DNA of 64,000 nt from Faucicola sp041855445 (GTDB lineage Bacteria > Pseudomonadota > Gammaproteobacteria > Pseudomonadales > Moraxellaceae). The notes under the pieces are model-generated. The model did not search any database. It saw nothing but the letters and a program-made list of their open reading frames with translations, and was not told the origin of the DNA. The stretch's first letter is position 1, and each line of letters begins with the position of its first letter. The stretch lies in contig JBHAEG010000058.1 of NCBI GenBank assembly GCA_041855445.1, positions 91,260-155,259 on the forward strand. Reading direction: 5' to 3'. A program made the position numbers and the translations under genes. Below are positions 8,365-15,547 of this stretch, piece after piece.

Positions 8365-8684
8365 AAGATACTCTCAAGCATTAAAGTTAAATATTCACGT
8401 CCACTACCATTGTCGGGCAACAGCTTGCCTGTGATGGCATAAGTGTTGCCATCATGTTTAACACGCATGGCAGAATGAATGTCTTTGCGGTAGCGTATCA
8501 CACAGCGAGCGGTAATTTGGCTACCACTTGCCCCTGCAAACAATACATCTTTCACGGATAATGGGGTAAAATTTGCCCACACTTGCCCAATCTCTTGCCA
8601 ATCCTCCATGCGTTCGCCCGCAGGGTTGATGGTGGTTTGTTTGGCAAGTAGGGTGATGTGATGTCTTAAAGTGCCTGCCTGCAT
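8361..8684 (-). CDS. Head-tail adaptor / head closure protein
   Basis: A 107-residue protein with the head closure signature: MQAGTLRHHITLLAKQ at the N-terminus, then W-x-xIGQVWANF, a TARCVIRYR strand and a C-terminal LTLMLES. These features match SPP1 gp16/HK97 gp7-type stoppers that seal packaged DNA below the portal. It abuts the upstream connector gene (8685) without spacing and overlaps the next by 4 bp. Confidence 0.83.
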   Translation of the reverse strand: MQAGTLRHHITLLAKQTTINPAGERMEDWQEIGQVWANFTPLSVKDVLFAGASGSQITARCVIRYRKDIHSAMRVKHDGNTYAITGKLLPDNGSGREYLTLMLESIL

Positions 8685-8996
8685 TTACACCCCCATAATC
8701 CGATAAGGTTGCAACAAATGATGTACAGACAAGGGCAACTCTGCCATCTGCACACCTGCCATCTCACGATTGGCATACCAATGAGCCACTATCATAAGGC
8801 ATGCTTGATTGATACTTAGCGAAATAACCACACCATTTGCCATGTCATCAGGCACGCTGTCTGTGTGCAATGTCCGCCCTGTAAAATTCGCCACATAGTC
8901 ATAAGCAGATAAAATATAGCCATTTAACAGCTCGTTTTCATCATCATGCTCAATTCGGCATTGATATTTGACTTGTTCAAGGGTGATTTTGTCCAT
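8685..8996 (-). CDS. HK97 gp6-like head-tail connector
   Basis: A protein of about 103 residues starting MDKITLEQVKYQCRIEHDDE. It is mostly helical with the DYVANFTGRTL segment and a conserved end (ALLHWYANRE-like: IVAHWYANREM) typical of gp6/QIN connectors. The ATG at 8996 is chosen over a much longer upstream frame because AAGG lies nine bases before it and homologues begin here. It overlaps the preceding 86-residue gene by about 20 bp. It would form the ring directly under the portal. Confidence 0.82.
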   Translation of the reverse strand: MDKITLEQVKYQCRIEHDDENELLNGYILSAYDYVANFTGRTLHTDSVPDDMANGVVISLSINQACLMIVAHWYANREMAGVQMAELPLSVHHLLQPYRIMGV

Positions 8997-9237
8997 TATC
9001 ATCAGCCTTATTTTGTGGGGCGGTGTCGGCTTTATTTTTGGGAGCAGGCTTAGACTTGGCTTTGGGGTCAGTAGGCGAGCTGCTTGGCTCGTTTTCGCTG
9101 TGTTCGCCATCATTAAATGGGGCAATCAAGCCTATTTTGATGAGTTCTCCAGCGTCTTGTTCACTCGCCACTTCTCGGATTTCACCTGCCCAGTACTGCT
9201 TATCACCAAAGTGTTGCGTAATTACTTTGTATTTCAT
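8977..9237 (-). CDS. Hypothetical phage protein with disordered C-terminus
   Basis: An 86-residue protein. The first 45 residues form a compact domain (KYKVITQHFGDKQYWAGEIREV...LIKIGLIAPF). The remainder is Ser/Pro/Lys/Ala-rich and probably disordered. Similar small proteins often precede the gp6-like connector in HK97-type head modules, but I do not recognise a function. Its ribosome site (AAGG at 9244-9247) overlaps the -35 box of the oppositely oriented CRISPR mini-array promoter, so the two units share control DNA. Confidence 0.7.
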   Translation of the reverse strand: MKYKVITQHFGDKQYWAGEIREVASEQDAGELIKIGLIAPFNDGEHSENEPSSSPTDPKAKSKPAPKNKADTAPQNKADDNGQNHP

Positions 9238-9239
9238 AA

Positions 9240-9268
9240 TTTACCTTATTACATATTTTTGATATAAT
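9240..9268 (+). promoter_or_regulatory. Promoter of the CRISPR mini-array
   Basis: TTTACC (9240-9245) and a perfect TATAAT (9263-9268) are separated by 17 bp on the plus strand. The first repeat begins two bases later at 9271, so transcription should start inside repeat 1, at about 9275. No long leader is present, unlike a chromosomal array. Confidence 0.65.
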
Positions 9269-9270
9269 TG

Positions 9271-9418
9271 TCCACCTAACGCATAGATGACTTAGAAATA
9301 TTTCTCTTTTAGAAAGCAGTTTGGTGGAGGCTTACACATCGCATAGATGGCTTAGAAAATAAATAAACGCTTCTGGGCGATACACCGTCAATCCCACACC
9401 GCATAGGTGGTTTAAAAT
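9271..9418 (+). CRISPR. Type I-F-like CRISPR mini-array, 3 degenerate repeats and 2 spacers
   Basis: Three 28-nt repeats (9271-9298, 9331-9358, 9391-9418) recur at exactly 60 bp and enclose two 32-nt spacers (9299-9330, 9359-9390). This is the type I-F geometry. Each has the GCATA loop at positions 11-15. Repeats 1 and 2 end in CTTAGAAA, the I-F 5' handle; repeat 3 ends TTTAAAAT. Repeat 2 folds as CATC-GCATA-GATG and repeat 3 as CACC-GCATA-GGTG, a compensated change; repeat 1's stem is weak. The handle places the RNA on the plus strand, opposite the late genes. Spacer 2 matches 9475-9506 of the capsid gene at 25/32 positions with CC just 5' of the site. No cas genes are in the window, so host Cas proteins would be needed. 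Confidence 0.85.
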
Positions 9419-9452
9419 CCCCAAAATGTCAAATTTTGGGGATTTATTTTTT
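9415..9452 (+). terminator. Strong bidirectional terminator between mini-array and capsid gene
   Basis: A perfect 13-bp stem (AAATCCCCAAAAT 9415-9427 with 9433-9445) and a 5-nt loop are followed on the plus strand by ATTTTTT. Read from the minus strand the same hairpin follows the capsid stop codon (9451) but has only a weak T tract. It closes the array transcript and probably also reduces late read-through into the array. Confidence 0.85.
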
Positions 9453-10632
9453 AACCTTTCTCAGCAAGCGTGCCATAGATGAAAGCCTCTGGACGATAAA
9501 CCGCCAACGCCAAACGCTCTTCGGCTAGGATTGTGATAAGATTGCGAGTGAAGTCGTCATTTTCAAAACCTGTCATCACACTAGATTGCTGACGGTCAAA
9601 AATTTGGGCAGCCAAATTAAATGCCCCTGTTAAAAACTTACCCACGCCCATTGACTGCGTTTCTACCACAGGCAACCGCCATAAAGTTGGGTTTGTACCT
9701 TCTTGGGGTTTGCCAATGATATAACTGCCGTTATCATCTTTGGTAAGCTCAATTTTCGCCCAATCGATTGGGTTTAAGACATGACCACTAGCAGGGTATT
9801 CAGCAAGCACCGCTTGCAGTTGGGCGAGTCGCAGCTGGTCGATAATTGAATATTTTGCCAAACTTGCCAAATCAGAAAAGGCGGTGGCTTGAGGAATGAT
9901 GCCTTTTAAGTTGCCACTTGTACCGTCCCCATTGAGAATTTGCAACTCTTCATTAAGTTTTAAACCATACAACAAGCGTCCATCAATTTGGCTTGCCAGT
10001 TGAGGGGCATCGTCTAAGATTTGACGGCTTGCCTTAAAGAAGTGAGCAATGGTTGCCACATTAACGGTAACATCATCGTGTTTGATTTCGGATTGGGCTT
10101 TTTTCTCGCCTTCGCCAGCTTGAGCTTTGGCGTTGTTGGTAAAACCTGTTTCACAAACATAAGTAATGGCATTACTTTCGGTTATGCCGTCCATCAACAA
10201 ATCACGAATGGTTAAACGACGATTGGGCGGGGTAATGACACCGTTCACACGGTGAGGATTAACTAACGCTCCTGCCGAACCATCCGCATCGGTAGTGGCA
10301 GATGTAATATTGGCTTTAAGTTCAATTTTGGCATTTCTTACGCCCCGTGGGTCAGCCTGCAACTGTTTAAACTGCTCGCTTTCGGCAAATTCTTGCCCCA
10401 CGCTTTGATGTACCAATTCGCCAGACGGACAGCGTGCGTCTTTTTGTTCCAGTTCATCAAGCCGCAATTTAATTTCATTCATTGATACCAATGCTTCATC
10501 AGCTTTTTCAATGGCGGATTGCGACAGCTTTTCGCCATTTGCCATTTGACCTTTCATCTGCTCGGCGGTTTCTTTAACCTTGTCCACCGCTTCGGCAAAT
10601 TTTTTTGCCAGTTCAGTTTGTGTGTCACTCAT
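9451..10632 (-). CDS. HK97-family major capsid protein
   Basis: A 393-residue protein. Residues 1-65 form a charged coiled coil (KKFAEAVDKVKETAEQMKG) corresponding to the delta/scaffold domain. The HK97 fold follows, with SADGSAGALVNPHRV-type and GTSGNLKGIIP blocks and the C-terminal EERLALAVYRPEAFIYGT strand. The preceding prohead protease would remove the delta domain, probably near residue 100. The last 15 codons contain the sequence resembling spacer 2 of the neighbouring mini-array. Confidence 0.93.
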   Translation of the reverse strand: MSDTQTELAKKFAEAVDKVKETAEQMKGQMANGEKLSQSAIEKADEALVSMNEIKLRLDELEQKDARCPSGELVHQSVGQEFAESEQFKQLQADPRGVRNAKIELKANITSATTDADGSAGALVNPHRVNGVITPPNRRLTIRDLLMDGITESNAITYVCETGFTNNAKAQAGEGEKKAQSEIKHDDVTVNVATIAHFFKASRQILDDAPQLASQIDGRLLYGLKLNEELQILNGDGTSGNLKGIIPQATAFSDLASLAKYSIIDQLRLAQLQAVLAEYPASGHVLNPIDWAKIELTKDDNGSYIIGKPQEGTNPTLWRLPVVETQSMGVGKFLTGAFNLAAQIFDRQQSSVMTGFENDDFTRNLITILAEERLALAVYRPEAFIYGTLAEKG

Positions 10633-10649
10633 ATAAGCTCCTGTATTAA

Positions 10650-11183
10650 TTAAAAATTGATATTATTTAAGATGGTAAGGGCGGTTTTTGCGTCTTTTTC
10701 TTGCTTGGCTACCGCCTTGATATTGTTTACTGTGCTATCAGCATTGGCAGGAAAAGTAACCACTGATATTTCTCGCAAATCTATCTCCAAAAGTTCCAGC
10801 ACGTCAGCGTCTTTGTCATACGACCATGTTTTTGTATAAAAACCAATGGACAGCCCGTCAATCGCCCCTGCTTTTATCAAGGCGTGAGCTTCTTTTGCCT
10901 TTGCCACGTCATCAATCAGTAGTTTGCCTTCGCCATACAAGCCTTTTTCATCTTCATAAAGTTTTGTCCAAACACCGATGACTTCAGAGCGGTCGTGTTG
11001 CCATAAAATCGGTGGCATTTTGTTTTTGGCTTGCCAGCTGTTCAGACTGTTTAAAAACGCCCCTTTTTTGACAACATCGCCGTAGCTGTCTTTGACATCA
11101 AAAACGCTACAATAGCCACTAAAAAAGCCGTCATCTTGGACGGCTTGGGCTTTCAGCTCTAAAGATTTTGTTTGTAAAGTCAT
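10650..11183 (-). CDS. HK97-type prohead protease
   Basis: A 177-residue serine protease of the phage prohead maturation family. Visible blocks are FSGYCSVFDVKDSYGDVV, the catalytic His region PPILWQHDRSEVIG, and the Ser region AGAIDGLSIGF. It overlaps the end of the portal gene by 4 bp and lies 17 bp before the capsid gene. It processes the capsid delta domain during head maturation. Confidence 0.9.
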   Translation of the reverse strand: MTLQTKSLELKAQAVQDDGFFSGYCSVFDVKDSYGDVVKKGAFLNSLNSWQAKNKMPPILWQHDRSEVIGVWTKLYEDEKGLYGEGKLLIDDVAKAKEAHALIKAGAIDGLSIGFYTKTWSYDKDADVLELLEIDLREISVVTFPANADSTVNNIKAVAKQEKDAKTALTILNNINF

Positions 11184-12385
11184 TCATTTTTCCCCAAATT
11201 TTGTAAATGCGTCAAATTGGTCTGCACCGTCAGCGTGTCGCCACCATCAAGCGGTGGTAGGTCTTCTAACTCTCTGACTTCGTTTCTTGTCAGCCAGCCA
11301 TTTTGTAGGGCAGATGTGTAAAATGCCGACCGCCCATTGCTGTCCGCCCGCAAAAGCCCTTCCACGCTCCATCTGGGCTTATATTGCCCACGCTCGGCAG
11401 GGGTCAGAAGTTTTTTGACAATCGCCTGTTCAATCTTTACCAGCACAGGGCGGAGCGAATACATCAAAAAGCCCAAATTCATATTTTCCAAGCTACTTGC
11501 CCAGCTACTTGCCTTGTCAGTGTGATAAATAAGCTGTGGCGGTACGCCAAAAATTCGGCAAATCTCTTCAATGCCAAAGTAGCGACTTTCCAAAAGCTGT
11601 GCGTCCTGCGGGTTCATTCTTAGACTATGCCCACCTGCCACGTCCATGCCTGCTTCTAGCACCATGTATTTGCCCGCATTTTCAGGCTTGCCAAATTCGG
11701 TCAAGCTCTTTCTTAATCGTTCTCGCTGTTCTTCGGTTAGCGTACTATTGCCAGTTTTTAAAAACCCGCCTGCTTTGAGTGAGTTTCTAAATTCGTGGGC
11801 CGTTGCATTGTTGGCGTCCGTTTGTAGTCCAATCACCGATGATTGGTAGCTAATGGGCGACAAACCCACAAGCCCATCAAGCGAAAAGCCCTTAATGTGT
11901 AAAATTTCATAAGCAACATAACGGGTGTATTTGCCATTTTCTTGATAAATATAAGTAATCAAGCCGTCTTTGCCTCGTGATACGGTCATTCGCTCGGGGT
12001 TTAAGACATCTAAGGCGATGATGTGTTTTGTCTTTTTGTGGCGGATAATGAGTGCATAAGCATTGCCCCATAAGTCAAGGCTTGCTATCATGCCCTCCCA
12101 AAACTCGCTTGCGGTCATATCGGCATTGGGGCTGTCATGTAGCAAGTGATACAAGGGGTGCTGGTCGGCCACTTTTTTGTCTTTTCCGTATAAATGTAGG
12201 GGTAAAGAGCCGATGACTTGGCTACGCAGTCGCACGCACGCCCACACTGCTGACAGTTTAAGGGCGGTTTCTGCATTGATGGCATTACCGCTTGCTGATG
12301 TTGTGCCGATAAAGGGGTTGGACTGTTGCCCTTTATCTAGGCGAGACCGCCCAAAAAGTGAGCCAAGCCAACCGAAAAATTTCAT
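11180..12385 (-). CDS. HK97-family portal protein
   Basis: A 401-residue portal. The start MKFFGWLGSLFGR and blocks such as VWACVRLRSQVIGSLPLHLY, HPLYHLLHDSPN, EFRNSLKAGGFLKT, RIFGVPPQLIYHT and NGWLTRNEVRELEDLPP are characteristic of the HK97 gp3 family. It forms the dodecameric DNA channel at one capsid vertex. A terminator hairpin (12403-12421) and the second toxin-antitoxin pair separate it from terminase. Confidence 0.93.
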   Translation of the reverse strand: MKFFGWLGSLFGRSRLDKGQQSNPFIGTTSASGNAINAETALKLSAVWACVRLRSQVIGSLPLHLYGKDKKVADQHPLYHLLHDSPNADMTASEFWEGMIASLDLWGNAYALIIRHKKTKHIIALDVLNPERMTVSRGKDGLITYIYQENGKYTRYVAYEILHIKGFSLDGLVGLSPISYQSSVIGLQTDANNATAHEFRNSLKAGGFLKTGNSTLTEEQRERLRKSLTEFGKPENAGKYMVLEAGMDVAGGHSLRMNPQDAQLLESRYFGIEEICRIFGVPPQLIYHTDKASSWASSLENMNLGFLMYSLRPVLVKIEQAIVKKLLTPAERGQYKPRWSVEGLLRADSNGRSAFYTSALQNGWLTRNEVRELEDLPPLDGGDTLTVQTNLTHLQNLGKNE

Positions 12386-12402
12386 AAAATCTCCAACAAA
12401 AA

Positions 12403-12421
12403 AACCGCCAAAAAAGCGGTT
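12403..12421 (-). terminator. Intrinsic terminator upstream of portal gene
   Basis: The minus strand carries AACCGC-TTTTTTG-GCGGTT followed by six T residues, eighteen bases before the portal ATG. It would stop transcription from terminase or antisense-spanning transcripts across the toxin-antitoxin cassette unless antiterminated. Confidence 0.7.
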
Positions 12422-12437
12422 AAAATCAAAAAATCAC

Positions 12438-12476
12438 TTGCAATTATAATGCAATATATTATAATACATTGCATTA
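12438..12476 (+). promoter_or_regulatory. Promoter and operator of the second toxin-antitoxin pair
   Basis: TTGCAA (12438-12443) and TATAAT (12460-12465) are 16 bp apart on the plus strand. A perfect inverted repeat TAATGCAAT (12447-12455) / ATTGCATTA (12468-12476) flanks the -10 box. This is the expected target of the XRE antitoxin encoded just downstream. Confidence 0.7.
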
Positions 12477-12493
12477 GTTAAGAGATAAACGCC

Positions 12494-12814
12494 ATGTATA
12501 CCATCGCTGAAACCGACCAATTTATCCGCCAAGTGTCCGATATCTGGACAGATGATGAACGCCTTGATTTCTTTGAGTATTTGGCACAAAATCCACTCAA
12601 AGGCGATGTTATTCCCAACGCAAAGGGCTTGCGTAAAATCCGTTATTCAGCCAAAGGTCATGGAAAACGGGGCGGGGCAAGGGTAATTTATTACAATATG
12701 CTTGATGATGGGTTGATTGTCGCTGTTGCCATTTACCCTAAAAATGAGCGTGAAAATCTAAGCAAAGCCCAAACGGGCAAACTTGCCAAATCAAAATCTA
12801 AAGCCAAAAAATAA
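12494..12814 (+). CDS. RelE/HigB-2-like toxin
   Basis: A 106-residue toxin of the RelE/ParE superfamily, HigB-2 subgroup. It has a helical N-terminus (DQFIRQVSDIWTDDERLDFFEYLAQNP), the central GLRKIRYSAKGHGKRGGARVIYY split as GLRKIRYS and GGARVIYY, and a basic C-terminus. It is unrelated in detail to the HigB at 115-396. The antitoxin follows eight bases later. The cassette lies between portal and terminase genes on the opposite strand, a typical moron position. Confidence 0.83.
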   Translation: MYTIAETDQFIRQVSDIWTDDERLDFFEYLAQNPLKGDVIPNAKGLRKIRYSAKGHGKRGGARVIYYNMLDDGLIVAVAIYPKNERENLSKAQTGKLAKSKSKAKK

Positions 12815-12821
12815 GGAGTGA

Positions 12822-13157
12822 ATGATGAAAAACCTACCCAATTTTGACGTAAGCGAAGTCATGCAAGCCATCATTGCCGATGAACCCGACCTTGCCGACC
12901 ATCAAGACAGTTTGCAAACTGCTTTAACGCAGTTAAAAAATGGCGAATTTGCTCGCACAACTGTTATCAGTCAGCCTGCCCAAATTCGTCAAAAGGCAAA
13001 TTTATCGCAAAGCCAGTTTGCCCGTGCCATTGGCATTTCAGTAAACACCCTAAAATCTTGGGAGCAGGGGCAACGCCAACCAAGCGGTTCAGCTCGTGTG
13101 CTACTTGATTTGCTTGCCAAACGTCCCGAGCTGATTGGTGAGCTTGCCACCGCCTAA
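12822..13157 (+). CDS. XRE-family antitoxin (HigA-2/NadS-like)
   Basis: A 111-residue protein whose second half is a helix-turn-helix (NLSQSQFARAIGISVNTLKSWE followed by GQRQPSG). This resembles NadS/HigA-2 antitoxins that pair with the RelE-like toxin upstream. The acidic N-terminal half (EVMQAIIADEPDLADHQD) is probably the toxin-binding part. It ends eight bases before the terL stop codon, so the genes are convergent with little spacing. Confidence 0.83.
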   Translation: MMKNLPNFDVSEVMQAIIADEPDLADHQDSLQTALTQLKNGEFARTTVISQPAQIRQKANLSQSQFARAIGISVNTLKSWEQGQRQPSGSARVLLDLLAKRPELIGELATA

Positions 13158-13164
13158 TTTTGGC

Positions 13165-14862
13165 TTAGGCGATAACCATGTTATCAAGGTATTCATCGAT
13201 ACTGCCCCCACTTTGGGCGTGTAACTTGGCACGCCCCAACGCCATAATCAAAGCCACCATGCCGTCAATCTTATTCTCGGCTCGCTCTTTGTCGGGGTAG
13301 ATATTGTCTTTTTTGTCCACCACCGCCACCACATTACTGGCTTGCCAAGTCAAAACAGGGCAATCCCCGTGGGCGATTTTACCTTGCAATACGAGTGCTT
13401 CAAGCTCTTTCATCGGCTCGCTCATGTTTTGCACGGTATGGCGTAGCTCTACCATGACCGCCCCTTCTTTTTCCATTTCCTGTGCAAGTTGAGTGGCTTG
13501 CCACGGGTCATAGGCGACTTGTTGGACATCAAAACGCCCCATAAACTCTCGCAAATCATCTTTGATGGCTTCAAAGTCCACCACTTCACCCATTGTCAAC
13601 GTCAAAAGCCCCATATTATCCCACGCACGGTAACGGTCGGCGTTGCCGTCCATACTTTCCAAAACTCGTGCGTCTGGCAGATAATACCGCCCATGCACAT
13701 GATAATTTGGGTCATCGGCAGTCGGTAGAAACAGCAACACAAGGGCGTTTAAGTCAATCTTTGTCGCTAAATCAAGCCCAATAAAGCAAGGGCGGTTTTC
13801 CAGTTCCCCAAGCGATTTGCGAACAGGGGCGTTTTGCCATTTTGCCATATTGAGCCACGCATTTTTCGCCCCGACCCATTCATTTAAATGCTTGGTGCGA
13901 AATACCGACTGTTTGCGTGCTGAAGTTTTTGCGTCCCGTTGCCGTGCTTGCAAAAATTCGCCAGATACCGAAATGTTATAATTTGGATTGGCTTTGATTA
14001 GGGCAATATCGCTGTCCCACGCATCATCCGTATCTTTGCCATACAAAATTGCCCACATATCATCAATCTGCAAAACCTTGTCCAGCATCTTTTGAGCGTC
14101 TTGGTAGAGCAAATGACACGCCCCGCCAATGGTTGCCCCTGCGGTGGTAATCACAAGCATAATTGGCTGATTTCTCGCCCCCATACCTGTTTCCATCGTG
14201 TCGTATAGGGTGTCATCTTTATGTTCGTGATACTCATCAATGACCGCACAGGAGGGACTTGAACCGTCCCCTGGTTTTCCGATGACAGGCTCAAAGCGTG
14301 AGCCGTCCGCCACACGGTTCATATTAGAGGCGTTCACTTCCACGCCAAAATATTCTTTAAGCTGTGGTGTACGTTCTACCATCTGCTTGGCAGGTCGAAA
14401 TACCTCCCATGCTTGCTTTTCGGTCGTAGCCCCACTATACACTTCCGCCCCAAATTCGCCATCGGCACAGAACATATAATTTGCCACCCCCGCTGCGATG
14501 GCGGATTTGCCATTTTTACGACACACAAAAATAAAAATGGTGCGAAAACGGCGTAAATTGTCCGACTTTTTAACCCAACCAAACGGCACACAACAAGCAA
14601 ATACCTGCCACGGCTCTAAAAATATCTTCTCGCCACGCCTTGCCCATTCGCCTTTGGTGTGGGGTAGAAGCTGGATAAATCTTGCCACTCGCTCCGCCTT
14701 TGCGGGGTCAAATTTGTAAGGGTAATCCTTATTTTTACTTAGCTTTTTGTCATCAAAATGCCTTTGGCACGCCAATTTTATCCATTTATTTGTGATGATT
14801 TTGCCGTTAATGACATCACGGGCGTACTTTTCGGCTCGTTCAACATTGGCATATTTACCCAT
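13165..14862 (-). CDS. Terminase large subunit
   Basis: This is a 565-residue DNA packaging motor of the HK97-type TerL family. The ATPase domain has a Walker A variant CRKNGKS at residues 114-120 and Walker B in CAVIDEYHEHKD. The nuclease half starts with the metal-binding GLDLATKIDL. The ATG at 14862 (MGKYANVERA) is preferred over one at 14913, because the longer frame would translate through a terminator hairpin and yields an untypical hydrophobic N-terminus. No clear Shine-Dalgarno precedes it. A diverged copy of its last ~65 codons recurs at 17597-17796. Confidence 0.9.
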   Translation of the reverse strand: MGKYANVERAEKYARDVINGKIITNKWIKLACQRHFDDKKLSKNKDYPYKFDPAKAERVARFIQLLPHTKGEWARRGEKIFLEPWQVFACCVPFGWVKKSDNLRRFRTIFIFVCRKNGKSAIAAGVANYMFCADGEFGAEVYSGATTEKQAWEVFRPAKQMVERTPQLKEYFGVEVNASNMNRVADGSRFEPVIGKPGDGSSPSCAVIDEYHEHKDDTLYDTMETGMGARNQPIMLVITTAGATIGGACHLLYQDAQKMLDKVLQIDDMWAILYGKDTDDAWDSDIALIKANPNYNISVSGEFLQARQRDAKTSARKQSVFRTKHLNEWVGAKNAWLNMAKWQNAPVRKSLGELENRPCFIGLDLATKIDLNALVLLFLPTADDPNYHVHGRYYLPDARVLESMDGNADRYRAWDNMGLLTLTMGEVVDFEAIKDDLREFMGRFDVQQVAYDPWQATQLAQEMEKEGAVMVELRHTVQNMSEPMKELEALVLQGKIAHGDCPVLTWQASNVVAVVDKKDNIYPDKERAENKIDGMVALIMALGRAKLHAQSGGSIDEYLDNMVIA

Positions 14863-14875
14863 AAGACATAAAAAA

Positions 14876-14896
14876 ACCGCTTGGAAAAAAAGCGGT
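14876..14896 (-). terminator. Terminator-like hairpin between terS and terL
   Basis: The minus strand reads ACCGC-N11-GCGGT followed by seven Ts, ending nine bases before the terL ATG. Its stem repeats the CCGC/GCGG core of the hairpin before the portal gene. It may attenuate terL relative to terS. Confidence 0.6.
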
Positions 14897-14945
14897 AAAA
14901 AGTTTCCTAACAATAAAAAACCAATAAAATAAATAACTTATAAAA

Positions 14946-15437
14946 CTAAAAATTATCCAAATCGGCAAACGCATTGCCTACTGTTTCATTTTTAGTCCCA
15001 CCTGTTAGCCTTGCCCGACTTGACGGGTCAAGCCCCAACAGCGACCCAAAAGTTACCAGTTGGCGGGCGGTTTCGTTCATCACTGTAACCGCAGGATTTT
15101 TTTGTAAAACACCCGTTTCGGGGTGTGGTACGACCACGCCATAATTGTTAATCTCATCTTGGGCTTGTCGCCAACGAGCGTACGCTGTGCAAAAGGCTTC
15201 TACATTGTGTAAATCCCCAACGGTCAAAAGGTCATTTGCACACAATTGGGGAACGACCCTTTGCCACATTTCCACCGCCAACGGCTCTAACCATTCGGGC
15301 GGTTCAATGTTCATAATCTTGTCAAATTGTGGCTCATGTTTGTTTAAAGCACGCTTGCCAGCGTTGCCGTTTAGCTCTTTTAGTTTTGTTGGTTTGGGTT
15401 TTCGCCCACGCCCTGAAACTGTCGCAACCCCACCCAT
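14946..15437 (-). CDS. Terminase small subunit (HK97-type)
   Basis: A 163-residue protein with the small-terminase pattern: basic start GRGRKPKPTKLKELNGNAGKR, then PPEWL, W-x-RVVPQL, DxxxVEAFCTAYARWRQAQ, and C-terminal QLVTFGSLLGLDPSSRARL. It recognises the packaging site and hands DNA to TerL. It lies between HNH endonuclease and TerL, as in cos-type HK97-like phages. Confidence 0.9.
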   Translation of the reverse strand: MGGVATVSGRGRKPKPTKLKELNGNAGKRALNKHEPQFDKIMNIEPPEWLEPLAVEMWQRVVPQLCANDLLTVGDLHNVEAFCTAYARWRQAQDEINNYGVVVPHPETGVLQKNPAVTVMNETARQLVTFGSLLGLDPSSRARLTGGTKNETVGNAFADLDNF

Positions 15438-15547
15438 TTTTAAAAATTCCTTAATATATTTTTCAAATCAACCCCTAAACTTTTAATTTTGCGGTCGTAA
15501 AAATTTTGGTAGGGGCGACGGTTCTATGGCAAAAGGCTGTGAATTTT

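Noticed and set aside
8968..9267. Plus-strand open frame of 99 codons running into the CRISPR mini-array
   Set aside because: It is antisense to two convincing head-tail genes, has no ribosome site and shows no protein pattern; the array RNA explains the plus-strand promoter better.
9359..9418. Repeat 3 and spacer 2 as simply a decayed piece of a duplicated capsid gene
   Set aside because: Capsid similarity stops being convincing outside the 32-nt spacer, whereas the repeat loop, handle and 60-bp period continue; kept only as the stated alternative.
11536..11778. Overlapping plus-strand frames across the portal gene
   Set aside because: Several mutually overlapping frames without starts, ribosome sites or motifs; all are antisense shadows of the portal gene.
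14863..14913. Longer terL start at 14913
   Set aside because: The extra 17 residues are translated from a terminator hairpin and look unlike any TerL N-terminus.
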